Shown one piece after another: positions 11,981 through 26,700 of a stretch of DNA of 64,000 nt (the first letter of the stretch is position 1; each line of letters opens with the position of its first letter). The translations under genes were made by a program, and so were the position numbers. The stretch comes from Fasciolopsis buskii (Eukaryota > Platyhelminthes > Trematoda > Plagiorchiida > Fasciolidae). Location of the stretch: NCBI GenBank assembly GCA_008360955.1, contig LUCM01000684.1:45948-109947 (forward strand). The letters run 5' to 3'. The notes beneath the pieces are model-generated. The model did no database searches. It was not told the origin of the DNA and saw only the letters and a list, made by a program, of their open reading frames with translations.

Positions 11981-14270
11981 TACTCACCCCACCTGCGCTC
12001 GATGCAATGAGCAGCGCAGTCGTGTTTATCCTGCGCGACGACCGATGCAATATGGAAATTTTTGTAGGCTTGTAACTCATGGGGATTGATGGACGGGTAC
12101 TGCTAGAGAGTACAGCCGTTAAACAGAAGAACGGTTCTCAACCAAAGCCTTTGATTCTGACAAGAACCTGATCGCAAGGCAGCGAGGAATGGCTGAGTGG
12201 GCGCCCATCTACTTGGATCAATTAGTCTTCCACTCGCTTTTACGACTGAGCTGCTAACTCAGACCAACCCCTGACTAAGAGGACCAGGAGACTAATTCGT
12301 CAGGCCTCTAACCATTGATTTTCCAGGCATGATTGGATCTTCAGCTTGAGATGAGCCGTCCTGTACAGCTCGATAGATCACGGAGGCACGCAAGCCACCA
12401 CATCAAGGCACAGTCTCGTTTTGATGTAGCCTACTGCATGATAAACAGGGATTCCATTATGTTCTTACAACCCATAATGGTGGACACTTAAAAGTCACTA
12501 ATTGCTGATTAGCTGATAGTTACCTATGAAGTATTAATCTCCCACTTCATACTACTCGTCAGTTTCGTTTTGATTCATTTACCCGAGCTGTCGGTATTCC
12601 ATTCACGTGCTGCAAAAACCACCGGACTGAAAAGAAAATCTTCCGATCCCTAGGAATGTCTCGCCCAAAGCGCGTGAGGTAACAATAGGTCCAGCAGGCC
12701 GAGCGACAGTGGGAGTGCAAACAGCTTATTGGAACCGGATCACATGGGAACCTGCAGTCGTTTGCCGTTCGTTTATTTGTGATCCGATTCTTAAGTAGTA
12801 GATATTAAAGTGAAGGAAAGGTAGTTGATTTGGAAAATTCGGTAATCGGTTGGGGCACGCAAACGAAGGGAAAATTTCAAAAGAATTCTGCAAGTCGATG
12901 AACGCGAACATCCGTGGCTTATAATTTGCTAGAGTAACTTTTTCATGCATATATATGCATGCACATATCCACAGAAGTCACTCTAAGGACGAAAATGAAA
13001 AGAACAAAAATCCATAGGCATAAACCGTTAGAATATGAATCGCTCCGCCAACGGAATTTACGACCCCAATACGGCAGTGGGATAAGGTCAGCTCGTTGAT
13101 CGCCACGGTCATAATGCGAACGTCCTGAGAGAACGGCCTAAACTAATGCAATAATATGGATTTCAGAGACCCACGGAGGACCACTCACAGATCATGAGAC
13201 ATGCAGATCAGACACGTTACATTAGCAACAAGGAATAAAAGTCTCATATAGATGCACATGACACTTCAGTGACGTAGTCGTTCTTTCGCATATTCTTCTG
13301 TTCGGTTCCAGTTTAAAAACCACTAACCTCACAACAAAGTGTTCTGGTTCGTGTTGCCGGCTCGTGGCATTCCCTAATCAAACCTGGGAGAACGAAAAAT
13401 ACTAAAGGACCGACAGCAAAATAAACTAAACAGCTGTACAGAACGGAAGAGGCCTCAAATGCAAGAATACCATTGACCACGACATCGAGCTACATCACTG
13501 TTTCCAACCATCGCTTGGAAGAGGGGATCCGTGGTTTAACTGCACCTACACTAGCCAGTCCGCTGGCTAGGGTTTTCATACTATTTTGTACGCCACCGAC
13601 CAGCTATGTCGACCTGCTTCAGAGAACCACATACAACGAGGCAGAGATTCTAACTCAGTCACTCTAACCTATTTCTATTCAGCGCCTCTTCTAAAGGTTT
13701 ATTCTAGTATTCGGTACCCTAGGACTAATCCTCGAGCTACTGACAAAATCCTGCCGTCACATTTTATCAATCCTAGCGAAGCAATGGTGTTCACACACCG
13801 ATGATCTCCGCACAACTCCATTCAATGCACATGCTTCCGGAACACCTACCATAACCGACCTTGCCGTCCCTGTGTAAACTCGACCCTTGATTGACAACTC
13901 AATACCAAGCTGAAGTTATAGACGCCTCAACCTGGAGAATGCCAACCAAAACTTTTGTGTGCGATATAACGACCACCTGGCGAGATGCAACTTTCAAAGT
14001 CACCACACCTAGCTACTTCGCTCTACTTCTTCGCAGAATTCGGTCTCATATCAATCCAATCCTGCTTGTTGTCCAAAGTCTGGTCGATGAGCGCATTACT
14101 CTCCCAATGTCCTTACGCCATGAAAGCCAATACGACAGCAGTTGAGGAAATCAAGCCGCCCATGAAGAATGAAGATCGCCGTGAGTGATGAAAAAGATGA
14201 AAATGAGACGGGACCCAAGCTGTAGAAAAATTCGCCAGGAAATGACCAAAACAAGGTTCACATCTTTACC
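11981..14270. other. No gene recognised
   Basis: This stretch holds unassigned sequence upstream of the LINE. It includes an 18-base palindrome at 12944-12961 and an A-box-like motif near 12194. Short frames at 13473-13804 and 13891-14188 match nothing I know. Confidence 0.4.
12944..12961. repeat. Perfect 18-bp palindrome
   Basis: CATGCATATATATGCATG is its own reverse complement. It may simply be an alternating purine-pyrimidine tract; no function can be inferred. Confidence 0.9.
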
Positions 14271-14345
14271 AGCCTGACTGGAGGTGGCCAAGTGGACTAA
14301 GTGTCATCGAAAGGATGAGAGGTCGAATTCCATATTTGCCGGTCA
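14271..14345 (+). repeat. Probable tRNA-derived SINE head with Pol III A and B boxes
   Basis: TGGCCAAGTGG at 14285-14295 is a perfect A box and GGTCGAATTCC at 14321-14331 is a near-perfect B box (consensus GGTTCGANTCC with one base missing). They begin 36 bases apart, as in a tRNA. Between them TCATC/GATGA forms a 5-bp stem where an anticodon arm would be, but its loop has only 5 bases. A functional tRNA is therefore unlikely and a tRNA-derived SINE head is the better reading. The body and 3' end of the SINE were not delimited; sequence up to about 14700 may belong to it. Confidence 0.55.
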
Positions 14346-17502
<3,157 letters not shown>

Positions 17503-17692
17503 CTGTTTGTCTTGACGTGGATCTCGAAATAAGCGTGCTTGCCTTTATATTTTTTCACCACCTCTGCGTCACTTTCTAGGTTTCGTACGACTGCAATAAT
17601 GATAGCCTAGGCACTCGGCCGGTGCTACAAAAAAACAGTCGGGAGCGGCAGGTGAATGGGTATATTTCAAAAGCGGGGCATGCGTAAGGAAC
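17503..17692 (-). repeat. 3' LTR of the gypsy element (diverged)
   Basis: About 190 bp that align with 22451-22640 in the same orientation. Shared landmarks include TCACCACC near 17554, GCAATAATGA near 17600 matching GCAGTAATGA, and AGTCGGGAGCGGCAGG near 17637 matching AGTCGGAAGCGGTAGG. True LTR ends were not resolved. Confidence 0.65.
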
Positions 17693-18457
17693 GCTCAAGT
17701 GTCGGTAGATCAAGCGATCTGGAGAAACAGATCAATGTTCGGCCACAGAGGCCTTCCCTTAGGAGACCGTCGGACAAGTGCTTCGATCAGGACCATAGAG
17801 AACAAGCCGGAAACTGGTGAATGTCTTGGGGCCTTGGCACTGCTCGACAATGGAAAAAAGGGGCCGCTCTTTTGTTAATCCCTTGCTTGTCATTTGCTGG
17901 GAGTTGACTATGCACTTGACACCCATCTTGAAAAACGCCATTAGGGGGTGAACGCAGGAGGTGTGATCCCTCGGCATAGCCGCGCCCGCACATCGCTGCA
18001 GCCGAGCGGCACGCCCGAAGTGCGCCTGTCAAAACGGTTGTTCCGAATGCCTCCCACACCCACGGGTCTCATCTTCATCCCGAACTTTCGACAGGTGGGG
18101 CTGAAGAAGAGGGTTTAACCTCGGGTTCTCTTCGTCCTTTGGTGGGTGCAAGATTTCGACAGTGGGAAAGCTGGCTGTCGTGCCGAGGTTAGTGGAGCCC
18201 CATCGGACCTAGGGGTTCCTCTGAGGTAGGGAGAAACAAAACAACTTGTGAAAACGGTGCCTGGGTGCAGCGGCGGATGTTTGTCCTGCTGGCGGACATC
18301 TAAGGGCTTTCGGTGTTGCCGCTGTCAGTGCAACATGTAGATGCCATGTCCACCAGCGCACAGATTATTGCGACAGGCAAGTGTTATCGTATTAAAAACC
18401 TTTATACAACAGCAACGGAAGAGTGTTCAATCGTCTGAAATAAAAATAATAACAAAA
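17693..18457 (-). other. Segment between integrase and 3' LTR of the gypsy element
   Basis: About 765 bp of the element's downstream untranslated or spacer sequence. A 90-codon frame at 17787-18059 (minus) matches nothing I know. A purine-rich primer tract next to the LTR was not identified. Confidence 0.4.
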
Positions 18458-19734
18458 TCAGGAAAACGAACGGGTTAATTTGCCTTGCGGCTGCCGAGGC
18501 TGCTTTGGATATCTGTTAATTCTGGTGCCGTTGTTTGCTTTGTGGCTTCGGCCACAACGGAAGTTTCCATGGGCAGCTTTGTGGTGGCTCGACCTCCTCC
18601 CATTAGACGAAAGGAGCCCGCCGTTCAACCCGCATTCCACAGCGAGAGGTTTGATGCGGTCGACAGACACTATATCTTGTAGGTCAGTAACGACCAAAAT
18701 GAACGTTTTAGGACCGCGTCTTACCTCGCAAAACGGACAGGCATACGGTGATTGCAGTGGTGGTAAACGCGCATCAAAACTTGGGTTGAAGTTTTACTGC
18801 GGTTGGAATGTAACCCAAAGGTCGCTGGTGGATTGGCATGAAGCGTTCGCATGTGTTGTGCGAGGCGTTTTGCATAGTGTCCATGGTTGAAGTGCGTAGG
18901 TCTCGACGGAACCACCAAATCTCCGGGGAGGCGAAGCGTGCAACCAAACACTAGCTCATTTGGTGTGGTTCGCATTTCTCCTTTAAAAGAAATCCGAGTG
19001 TTTAAAGCAGCTAACAATGGTATTTCGCTCCAAAGCGGGCTGGCTTCGGCTTGCAGAGCGGTAAACGTTTCTATCGAACCGTTAGCTTGCGTTTAGTAGG
19101 CAGTTGCTGCAAAATGTCCCGTGTTTTAATCAAATTCCAGAAGGCCCCGTCGAAATGTGTAGTCGGAGTTCACTATAGCGAGGCACCCAAATATGCTTCC
19201 CCAACCTTTTAAAACGTCTTTCACGGCTGCTTATGGCATATGACAGGAGACTGGTGTGTCTATGGCCAGCGAGTGAAGCGGCCTGGGCAGATGACTGTGT
19301 AGAGTCGTGCGACGACGGGAGATGCCCAAAGAGATCATTGTGAAAACTTGCGTTGGGTTCGAAGAACCCAGCCCATAGTGCTCTGGTATGCCGACGGGCT
19401 TTGCTCCTTGGCATTGGATGCAGGCTCGAGATGACTGGCGCACGTCACGCTTAACGTTGAACCGCGCAAAACGTTGAGTCACTAGTCTCGCCGCAGCAGC
19501 CACACCTGGGTGGGTGGGGCTGTCTATCTCCAGAAATGTATGACAACGGTGAAACGCTGGCACCAACAGCCTTGGGCGACCTTGCGATAAGTCGCAAAGA
19601 ATTGTATTCTGCGACGCTGTGATAGGCGCGGCCCCTAGGTCTAAGGAGCTGTTCTGTCGAAGCTGGTCGGTATCAGGATCCACCTCTTGGGTCCGTGCCA
19701 TCGCATCAAGGCCGATGATCGGTTTTAGGGACAA
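18458..19734 (-). pseudogene. Gypsy integrase remnant
   Basis: The 167-codon frame 19231-19734 contains CDLSQGRPRLLVPAFHR, then SPTHPGVAAAARLV and RACIQCQGAK, the His-His-Cys-Cys zinc-binding domain of a Ty3/gypsy integrase. Downstream, fragments resembling LFGHLPSS and GRFTRWP represent the start of the catalytic core. Frame 18721-19017 holds MRTTPNELVFGCTLRLPGDLVVPS, a hallmark of the end of the core. Frame 18458-18697 holds DIVSVDRIKPLAVECG, the C-terminal block. Frames are broken between these parts, so no DNA-joining enzyme can be produced. Confidence 0.88.
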
Positions 19735-19739
19735 ACGTC

Positions 19740-20349
19740 AACGGCAGACCCATCTTCCCCGAAGACATGTCGTTTGTTCGCAGTGAACTGTGAAACAAAG
19801 TCTTAGCTGCGGATCATGAGTGTCGAATGCAGACCAGAGACTGAATGCAGCCCGTAAAGTGACGGTTTGTAATCTGTGAACACTCTAAAAGGGCTACCCT
19901 ATAATGCGTGCCTGACGTATCGGACAGATAATTGGACGGCGAGTAATTCCCTGCCAAAAGTGCTGTACCTAGACCCGGCAGACTACAGCCGCCTGAAAAA
20001 GGATGCTAAAGGCTTCCAAGAACCGTCGGTTTACCTCTGAAGTACAGCTCTTACTGCAGTGTTTGGGGCATTGGTTGTCACAGGTGCGGGTGCTGCAGGG
20101 TCGGGACGTGTGACTAGCGTTATTTTGGTGATTGCATCCTTAATGGAAATGCACACCTGTTTTGCAGCCCCGGGAAACACAAACTTAAGTTTAACTCTAA
20201 CAGGTCTGTACTTGGTGCAGTTGTTTCTGCACATTTAGTGAAAAAACGCCGACAGAAGTTAGCCAGGCCGATAAATTGCCGTAGTCGTCGATACGGGTGA
20301 GATTCTTGGCAGCACCGAACGCCAGCGACCTTATCCGGCAACGGAGGTT
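19740..20349 (-). pseudogene. Gypsy RT-RNase H connection and RNase H remnant
   Basis: LRQFIGLANFCRRFFTKCAE (about 20285-20230) is the connection after RT. It is followed in a second frame by ISIKDAITKITLVTRPDPAAP and then TTNAPNTAVRAVLQR (about 20150-20031), the start of RNase H. The first catalytic Asp of the usual TDAS motif is Asn here. The rest of the domain down to 19740 is too eroded to follow in one frame. Confidence 0.8.
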
Positions 20350-20960
20350 TACTTGAAGTCCAGAGGATGTGCCCTAAGAAGGCGACGCTCGATTTTCCAA
20401 GCTCATTTTGAGGCGTTAATCGTTACGCAATTCTCCTTGGGGCGATCAAAACAAGCACATGGGTGGGCGTAGTGTTACTCCTCCGAGTGGCATCCAAGCA
20501 GGATATCGTCCGGGTAAATACACTTATTCTTTAGACCACATGTGTCCTCGTGCATAAACATCTGGAAGGTTTGAGCGGCACCGCTGAGTCTTAACTGTAT
20601 CATTGTCTACCGGAACAGTTTCCTCGACGAGGATTTCATTGCATGCTGGAACTAAATCTTTGCGGCTGAAGATCTTGCAATTGGACAGAGTCGAACTTAG
20701 GTCCGGTGTATGAGGGATCGCCTACCTATTAGGACCGGCGACCCTGTTGAGTGTTCCGTAATCCCCACCTGGTCGCCAATAGCCATTGGACTTAGGGCGC
20801 ATATAAATCGGAGGTGCCCAAGGACTACTGGAAGGTCGGAAGATGCCGAGTTCCAACATGAGGTCGACTCCCGCCTTGGCCAGGCGGAATTTGCCAGGAG
20901 CTAAGCGATGAGGCCGACCAAAATTTGGGGGCTATGCGGTCTTTGTATGGTGGGTCACCT
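20350..20960 (-). pseudogene. Gypsy reverse transcriptase remnant
   Basis: LAKAGVDLMLELGIFRPSSS with the following PWAPPIYMRPKSNGYWRP and GDYGTLNR (about 20890-20735) is the family's first RT block. After a stop come LSSTLSNCKIFSRKDLV (motif A, with Asp retained), then a frameshift. The catalytic box at 20516-20505 reads YPDD where YVDD or YIDD is normal, followed by ILLGCHSEE. The Val-to-Pro change and several stops show it is dead. A plus-strand frame at 20710-20904 is only a shadow of this region. Confidence 0.85.
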
Positions 20961-21149
20961 TGGTATTATTGGAGATAAGTGGACCAGTTTATCGCTGTGT
21001 GCCCGGTTATTGACAGAGTAGCTGGTTGCATGGCTGCTGCGCTGGCGGTTTAGCGTACTGGGGCTTTGTTTGGCTGACAACAGCGTACGAGCCCGTCACG
21101 GTCGGCGGCGTTTGACGGTCTACTATTTTCCTGTGCCCAGCGTCGACTG

Positions 21150-21372
21150 GCAGGTCGAACTGCCGAAGGAAGTCTATGCCTATAATAGGATATGGAACGC
21201 CGGCGATGGTGAATACCCGACGAAATGTACGATTTGGGTCTAGATCGAGGGAGGGTTACGATGTCCGAACTTGTCGATACCAGTGCTTTTTGCAGCCCGT
21301 AGAGCCTCCGCATGTGCAATCCCAAATTATTCCAAGTAAAGGGGGTGCGCTGACCTAAGAATCTGTATCCAC
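21150..21372 (-). pseudogene. Gypsy aspartic protease remnant
   Basis: At 21372-21364 the active-site triplet reads DTD instead of DTG, within LFLVDTDS followed by a stop and VSAPPL. About 170-220 bases on, RRVFTIAGVPYPIIGIDFL and RQFDLPVDAGHRKIVDRQ match the flap-proximal and C-terminal part of flatworm gypsy proteases. The frame changes between the two blocks. The enzyme would cleave Gag-Pol; this copy lacks the catalytic Gly and cannot be read through. Confidence 0.8.
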
Positions 21373-21379
21373 CAGGAAT

Positions 21380-22265
21380 AGTCTGTTGGTCGTTAACTTC
21401 TGAATGTTATGTAGGTGACAGTTGGTAGATAGCCCGGCGCCGTGTGCGGCGACCGCGAACCAAGAACCCAATTTACTTGCTTCTTACTTGGGAATGTGCA
21501 CCCTGGCTCGGATCTTTTCCTAAGCCTCCAAAGCGGCTACAATACTTACAGCAACCTTCTGCGGATATCAGGATGGGTTGCTTTGGCGAGAGGGCTACTG
21601 CGCCTGCCTCGACGCGGGCTGAACCTGTCTCGTCACTGATTTCTCTCAACTTTTGGCCGCTGTAACGCCGCGTGGACTATCGTCAAGATTGTTTCTTATT
21701 CTCCCCGTGAAGATGAGGATGTGGCCCTAGCAGATGAGAATGAGTTTATGTGGAGGCACCCGGGATGTCGCGCAACGCGGTATCATTAGCGATTTTGGCA
21801 GCCTCCTCCAGTGAACAATTGCGCGCAGCAATAAGCGAAGGGAGTAGGTGTGGCGGGAGCCACTGAAGCCACAGCCCTGTTGAAATCGAGTTCTCGCTGG
21901 ACGATTCGCACCTGAGACGCCGCACTTCCAGATGTAGCTATGAGGACTTCTTATGCCCGAGCTTGATCCCCTGAAGCGACCGTCCGATGCGCTGATCTTC
22001 AGTAGAGCAGTCCCGGTTATAAATTTCTACATTCTTGGTTACTGCGCGAATGTACCATGAAGGCCTTAGCCCGAGTAGTTACATCTGGAGAAAGACGGCC
22101 AGGAACCCATCTAAAAGGCCTGACGTCGCTAGTTATCTCTCAAGTCTCGAATTCCGGCTCAACTGAAATAAACCAGACTCGAGGATCGGAGGGCATAGGC
22201 GAGGATATATGAAGAGTTAGGGTCCATATTGTTCGGTCTGGCGACGGTTCTCGCCCCGTAGACAT
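21380..22265 (-). pseudogene. Gypsy gag remnant
   Basis: The frame starting at ATG 22265 reads MSTGREPSPDRTIW and reaches SDPRVWFISVEPEFET, matching the capsid start pattern D-P-x-x-W-F-x-x-V-E-x-x-F of flatworm gypsy gags, then stops. Further on, in another frame near 21900-21770, WLQWLPPHLLPSLIAARNC and LEEAAKIAND match the end of capsid. Near 21560-21519 GCCKYCSRFGG looks like the start of a CCHC-type knuckle that has lost its later ligands. Gag would form the particle that packages the element RNA. Confidence 0.7.
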
Positions 22266-22450
22266 AGTACCGTAATTGAATAAATGAAGGGACATGAATA
22301 AAAAACAGCCAGTAAAAATCAACGGTCAAAAGCAACTTGCAACAGAAACAAGGCAAAGTGTACCAATGAAAAGGCAAACATGGCATCAGCAAAAAGAATA
22401 GGGATTCATGTGACCAGTCAATCACGTCGGGCCGATTTATTTAGAAGACC

Positions 22451-22640
22451 CATTGTCGTCACTTGGGTCTTGTATTGCGCTTGTTTGCCCTTAAACTTTG
22501 TCACCACCCCGGCGTCAATCCTGCCTAGCTATACAAGATTGCAGTAATGACAACCTAGACAAACGACCAACGCAACTAAAAGAGAGTCGGAAGCGGTAGG
22601 CAGTTGAATATTTTTCAACCGGAGCTTGCGAGAGCAGCAT
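22451..22640 (-). repeat. 5' LTR of the gypsy element (diverged)
   Basis: Direct-repeat partner of 17503-17692, about 4.95 kb away. On the minus strand it precedes the gag start by about 190 bp, the right place for a 5' LTR and leader. The boundaries are approximate. Confidence 0.65.
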
Positions 22641-23229
22641 GCAAATGTCAATCGCACTGGACTGTTGATTTTCGGTTAAACAAGCCACCCGGATGAACAA
22701 ATTCATGTTCTCTTACAAAACACAGTGATGGAAAGTAACATCCAGTTAGAGGCTTGCAAGCGTTGATGCCATCGGGCATGCGGGGGTACAGTTAAAAAAG
22801 GTCATTGGATATAAGAACAACACATGTTCCTTAAGTTTTTCTGCCTCGATTGTTGGTCTGTAATCACCGTAATTGGATCGGGAGGGTCAAGTGCTAAAAA
22901 GAAACCAAAATTAAGGAATTAGGCATATTCCAGAGATGTCAGTTCTGCAAGTAGCACCTGGTATTCGATGAAAGTTAATAAGAGCAAATGAGGTGAACAA
23001 ACTCCCTCTTAAATGAAAACAGAATTTTGAGCGGCAGGGCCTTGATGTCCCGGTCCAGAGGTAGTGGAATGTTGGAACTGGTTATTGACCCAGAGGTTTA
23101 AATCTGGCTTATGTCTGTTATTTCGAAATATTTTAGAGAGACTAGCGCGCCAAACGGAGCTATCAGGGAGCTTGCTTAGGGTGAACTCGGCAGAGCTCTG
23201 TCGCACATCTGGTGGATGATAACAGGGGA
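22641..23229. other. No gene recognised
   Basis: Between the gypsy 5' LTR and the next LINE fragment. The 116-codon minus frame at 23009-23359 is the antisense shadow of the plus-strand LINE fragment in its upper half, and its lower part matches nothing I know. Confidence 0.4.
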
Positions 23230-23790
23230 GAAGCCAGACGTGTCTTTGCCCCTTTAGAAGGGCCCATGTGAGGCCGTATCTGGAAAGTGCCACCCAGGTT
23301 TGGCATGCGTCCCTAACTGGGGACAAGACAATGCTGGGAAAGGCATGATAGGGGCGCACTAGGAGGTTACTTCAATTTAAGGGCCAGAATGGTGAGGCAC
23401 GGTTGCAGGTCCTAAGGTTGCTCACTCTTCAGTATGGAAAAGTAAGAGGAGGTAGAATCGAAACATTTTGGATCACAAAAGGGAAGTCAGATCTGCGCAG
23501 GTTGAAGTGTTCCGGAAGAAGGCAGACGGACTACGAATGCTCGAACTAAGGAGCGAAAATCAAAGGGCTACTGTAGCAACGAGAGCCAGTTTGTTCAAGC
23601 GGAGGACAGCCGCTCAAAATTTTCCGGCAAATTTCCCTTATGGATGTAGATGATCTAAAGCGTTTAAGTGAAAAATTGGATCCTCGCCAGCTTTGGACTA
23701 CACCGAAGCCCAGCTTAAAGAGAAATTCATCCATTTTTCTGCATGGGCAAAACACTTGAGACCCTCGACGGTATCCAGTCGTTTATATGA
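23230..23790 (+). pseudogene. C-terminal fragment of a CR1/Jockey-like LINE reverse transcriptase
   Basis: In the plus frame, AHVRPYLESATQVWHASLTG at about 23258-23317 matches the common LINE block V-R-P-x-L-E-Y-x-x-x-W. A frameshift leads to GEARLQVLRLLTLQYGKVRG and then RIETFWITKGKSDLRRL (about 23370-23510), the usual Y-E-x-R-L and R-R-x-R-G-D segment with Asp lost. Fragments after this resemble the Arg-rich tail. Upstream catalytic RT motifs are not present, so this is a 5'-truncated copy, typical of LINE insertion. Confidence 0.6.
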
Positions 23791-26700
23791 TAAATAACTA
23801 CTTTGCTGGATGAAAGCTGGATAACATAACAACCTAAAGAAGACTCGGCTGGGGGAATTCAACCCTGATGGGGCTTCTGCCCAGCAAGAACCGCTGTACC
23901 CAACGGGTTAATAGATTGAGGAGAGCTAAAAAAGATAAGGCAGGGCCAACATGCTTCCCATGCTTGCACGATACAAAAGCTGCAAATCCTCTTCCCACAA
24001 AGTAGATTAAAAAGTAAAAGGAAAAGTTAGACGTTACATCAGGTAGTAGTGATTGTTCCCGGACGCTTCCAGGCCGAATGCCACCAGGCGCTTGGAGAAG
24101 CGACGCCTTTCAGACTGATAGAATTAGGAATTACCCTAGGGTTGGCCTCATATCCAGTAAACCTACATCTATCACGATAATGGGTTCCATATACTGTGGT
24201 GGCGAGGGGCTGTTGACGGGATCTGAAGACAAAGAGAAAGTACAATTTCTCCTAAAAGTTTAATTGGGGATTGTGGAAACACCAATTACCAGTTATAGCC
24301 GACTCCCAGATGCGAAACAGGCATAAACCTAGTTGTTTCATCGCCCCTTAGAAGTAACGATGGTGGCTGACCTACCAGGTAATTCAAGAAACGTGCCCGG
24401 AAAGCCTGTGGTACAGTAGGTGAGGAAGACGGCCGTGATCTTCCCACTACCTGCCAGTGTTGCCCCGTTATCCTGTAACAACGCCACAACATCGAACGAA
24501 ACACTGTGGGGGAAGATAAGCATGAGGAAAAAACAATAAAGCAAGTTGGTGCCTATATGAAAAAGGGGCGACAAAATGAGAAAGAGAAATAAATAACAAA
24601 TGGAGTGAAAAGATAGAAGGCGGGAAGGCGACAAGAAGACAGAAGAATAAGGAAATGGAATTGGAAATGTATAGACAAAGGGTAAAAGTTTCCCAATAAG
24701 TGCGAACAATCAAAAACACGATAACAAAAGCGAACCTCAATAAATAAACAATGGAGCGGTGAACAGGGATGCTATGCCTCTTGGGCCTTCTACAGACAGC
24801 CAACGTTTACCTGGGGAGCAGCCTGGGACCACAATGAAAAGATAAGTAGGCTGCTCTTGCCTGCATCAAACCCCCTCTTGGTCGTACACTTTTTCAAGGA
24901 TTCTGCACGGCGTTTCGTGTTGACACGAGTTAGAACTGTCAGAAGTCGGATGAGACAAAGCGTCTTCCTAGAGATGTCTTTAAGTAAACTTGCCGGAAAT
25001 TTGCTGATTGTGCGCGAGTCTACATAATACATTGCAATAGAGCACAATGTATTACATTATAATACAATACAACAAAGCGAAACTGTGTAAATGCGTACAA
25101 ACGAATATGTGACGAAGGAGCGGATGACCGCCTGTGTGACGTGCAACGATGTAAAAGGCAGTGCCCACTGAAATACTCAAGTTTGTTTTCCTGCCTTTGA
25201 AGTTTTCGAGGGCCTGGAGATTCTGAACTCCATGAACCTGGAAGGCTGGACCTGACTTTCTGAGAACCGGTCCGATATGACAAGGGCTGAGCTAGAACTC
25301 ACTTCGCAGTGGTTCAGTGGCGCACTACCCCGTGCAGCAAATTTGCCCATCCTTACATAGTTAAGGTGTAAGCCTTTTCAGGATAAATTTGGTCGAGCTG
25401 CGTCTGGTGAGCAAAGATTTGAAAATGTGTACGGGACTGAAATTGAGGCTAAGGGATAGCGAGTTGGAAGGGAGGAAGATGCGAAAACCAAGAAAAAATA
25501 AATGGTCCAAATCTCGCGACAGCTGGCGGCTGCTACTAGTTACCTAACTGGGGACCAAAAAGCCTTACATTAAGAGAAACCCTAAGCGCACCGTGACGAT
25601 ATGTGTTGTTCGTGGGCATATAAATGCCGTAAGATGATTTGGTGTGCTTTCCTTTGTTCATGCGTGCGTCGGGAGTAGCATCCGGCGTTTTTTGTCTTAC
25701 ATCTAATTCCATTCCGTTTATTTTACTTTCTTCCGCTCCTGGCCCTTTCAAAATTCTCTTCGTCTTTTTTTCTTGGAAAGTATATTACAATTAATGTTCG
25801 ACTGTTTCCGTCTACATATGTTCGTTCCTGCTTTCATTCCAGCATGGTACCTGACACCTTTAGTTTTTACTTTTTCTAACGGCTGGCTTCCTTCTATTCT
25901 TTGAATGCATCGTCCCGTATAGCGTAACTTTCAAGCACAGTGGAAGTGTGCATCCTGAACCGCTTTTCCCGTCTTCCAGCGCACCGAACTATGGTCTCGG
26001 TTGATTTTCTATTTCAAGTGGTCGATGGGCACTTTGCTTTACTATCCGTCAGCTGAGTACTTCATCTAGGAGCCACTAACCAAACCATTAACGCAGCTCT
26101 AATTGGAGTAAAGCCAACTGCCGGATTTTAGATTGCCCAACCATCATGTTGGGTCATTTATGAAGAATGCGGTTAACGGACAGCGAGAACGGGCCTAAGA
26201 CCTGCCGCGTTCCATGGGCTTCATTTTTTTGTCAAAATAATAAATCCGACCTAAGGCATCTCATATCTTTCAGGAGGCAATTGTGACGCCATAATAAAGA
26301 ATCGATCAGAAGGAAAATCACCCAAAAGATGTGCCCAAATCAGGTAAGTGAACTCTTTTTTTCTTGGCTTATCTTGCCAATGGCGTCGCTGTTTTTTGGA
26401 CGTTCAACCATATATTGATCTGTCGTGTTTTCTGGCCTTGGGGGCTATTCGTTTGGTTACATGGCTGGCCGATGCTCTTGAGCCCGTTGGCTTGCATCAC
26501 ACATGTCTCCATTTTTCCTTTATCAACGGATTTACTTGGAGGTTCATTATCAAAAGAGTCCGTTTATTAAACGTTCTTGTGAGCTTGAGCATTATAGGCA
26601 AGGCGCACGGCGAAGTCAAGTGCCCCGTTTTTTCTGATTGCATTCATGTTCTGGTTTGGGAATCGGATTCATCGAAATCGGCTGCCTGCTGAACATGCCA

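Larger units (their letters stand above)
17503..22640 (-). mobile_element. Ancient Ty3/gypsy LTR retrotransposon, complete order but decayed
   Basis: Read on the minus strand, the element runs: 5' LTR (22640-22451), gag (from about 22265), zinc-knuckle remnant (about 21550), protease (about 21372-21150), reverse transcriptase (about 20960-20350), RNase H (about 20340-19750), integrase (about 19734-18640) and 3' LTR (17692-17503). This is the canonical gag-PR-RT-RH-IN order of Ty3/gypsy. Every domain carries stops, frameshifts or lost catalytic residues, and the two LTRs are only roughly two-thirds identical by eye, so the insertion is old. Primer-binding site and polypurine tract could not be fixed. 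The resemblance is to gypsy families abundant in flatworm genomes. Confidence 0.85.

Noticed and set aside
12194..12290. A-box-like TGGCTGAGTGG followed by a GCTGCTAAC anticodon-like loop, as in tRNA-Ser
   Set aside because: The two parts are about 60 bases apart, no B box follows, and no acceptor stem forms. Too weak for a tRNA or SINE call.
24338..24803. Hydrophobic minus-strand frames resembling a membrane protein
   Set aside because: They are translations of a CT-rich low-complexity tract; two overlapping frames both look hydrophobic, which is a composition effect.
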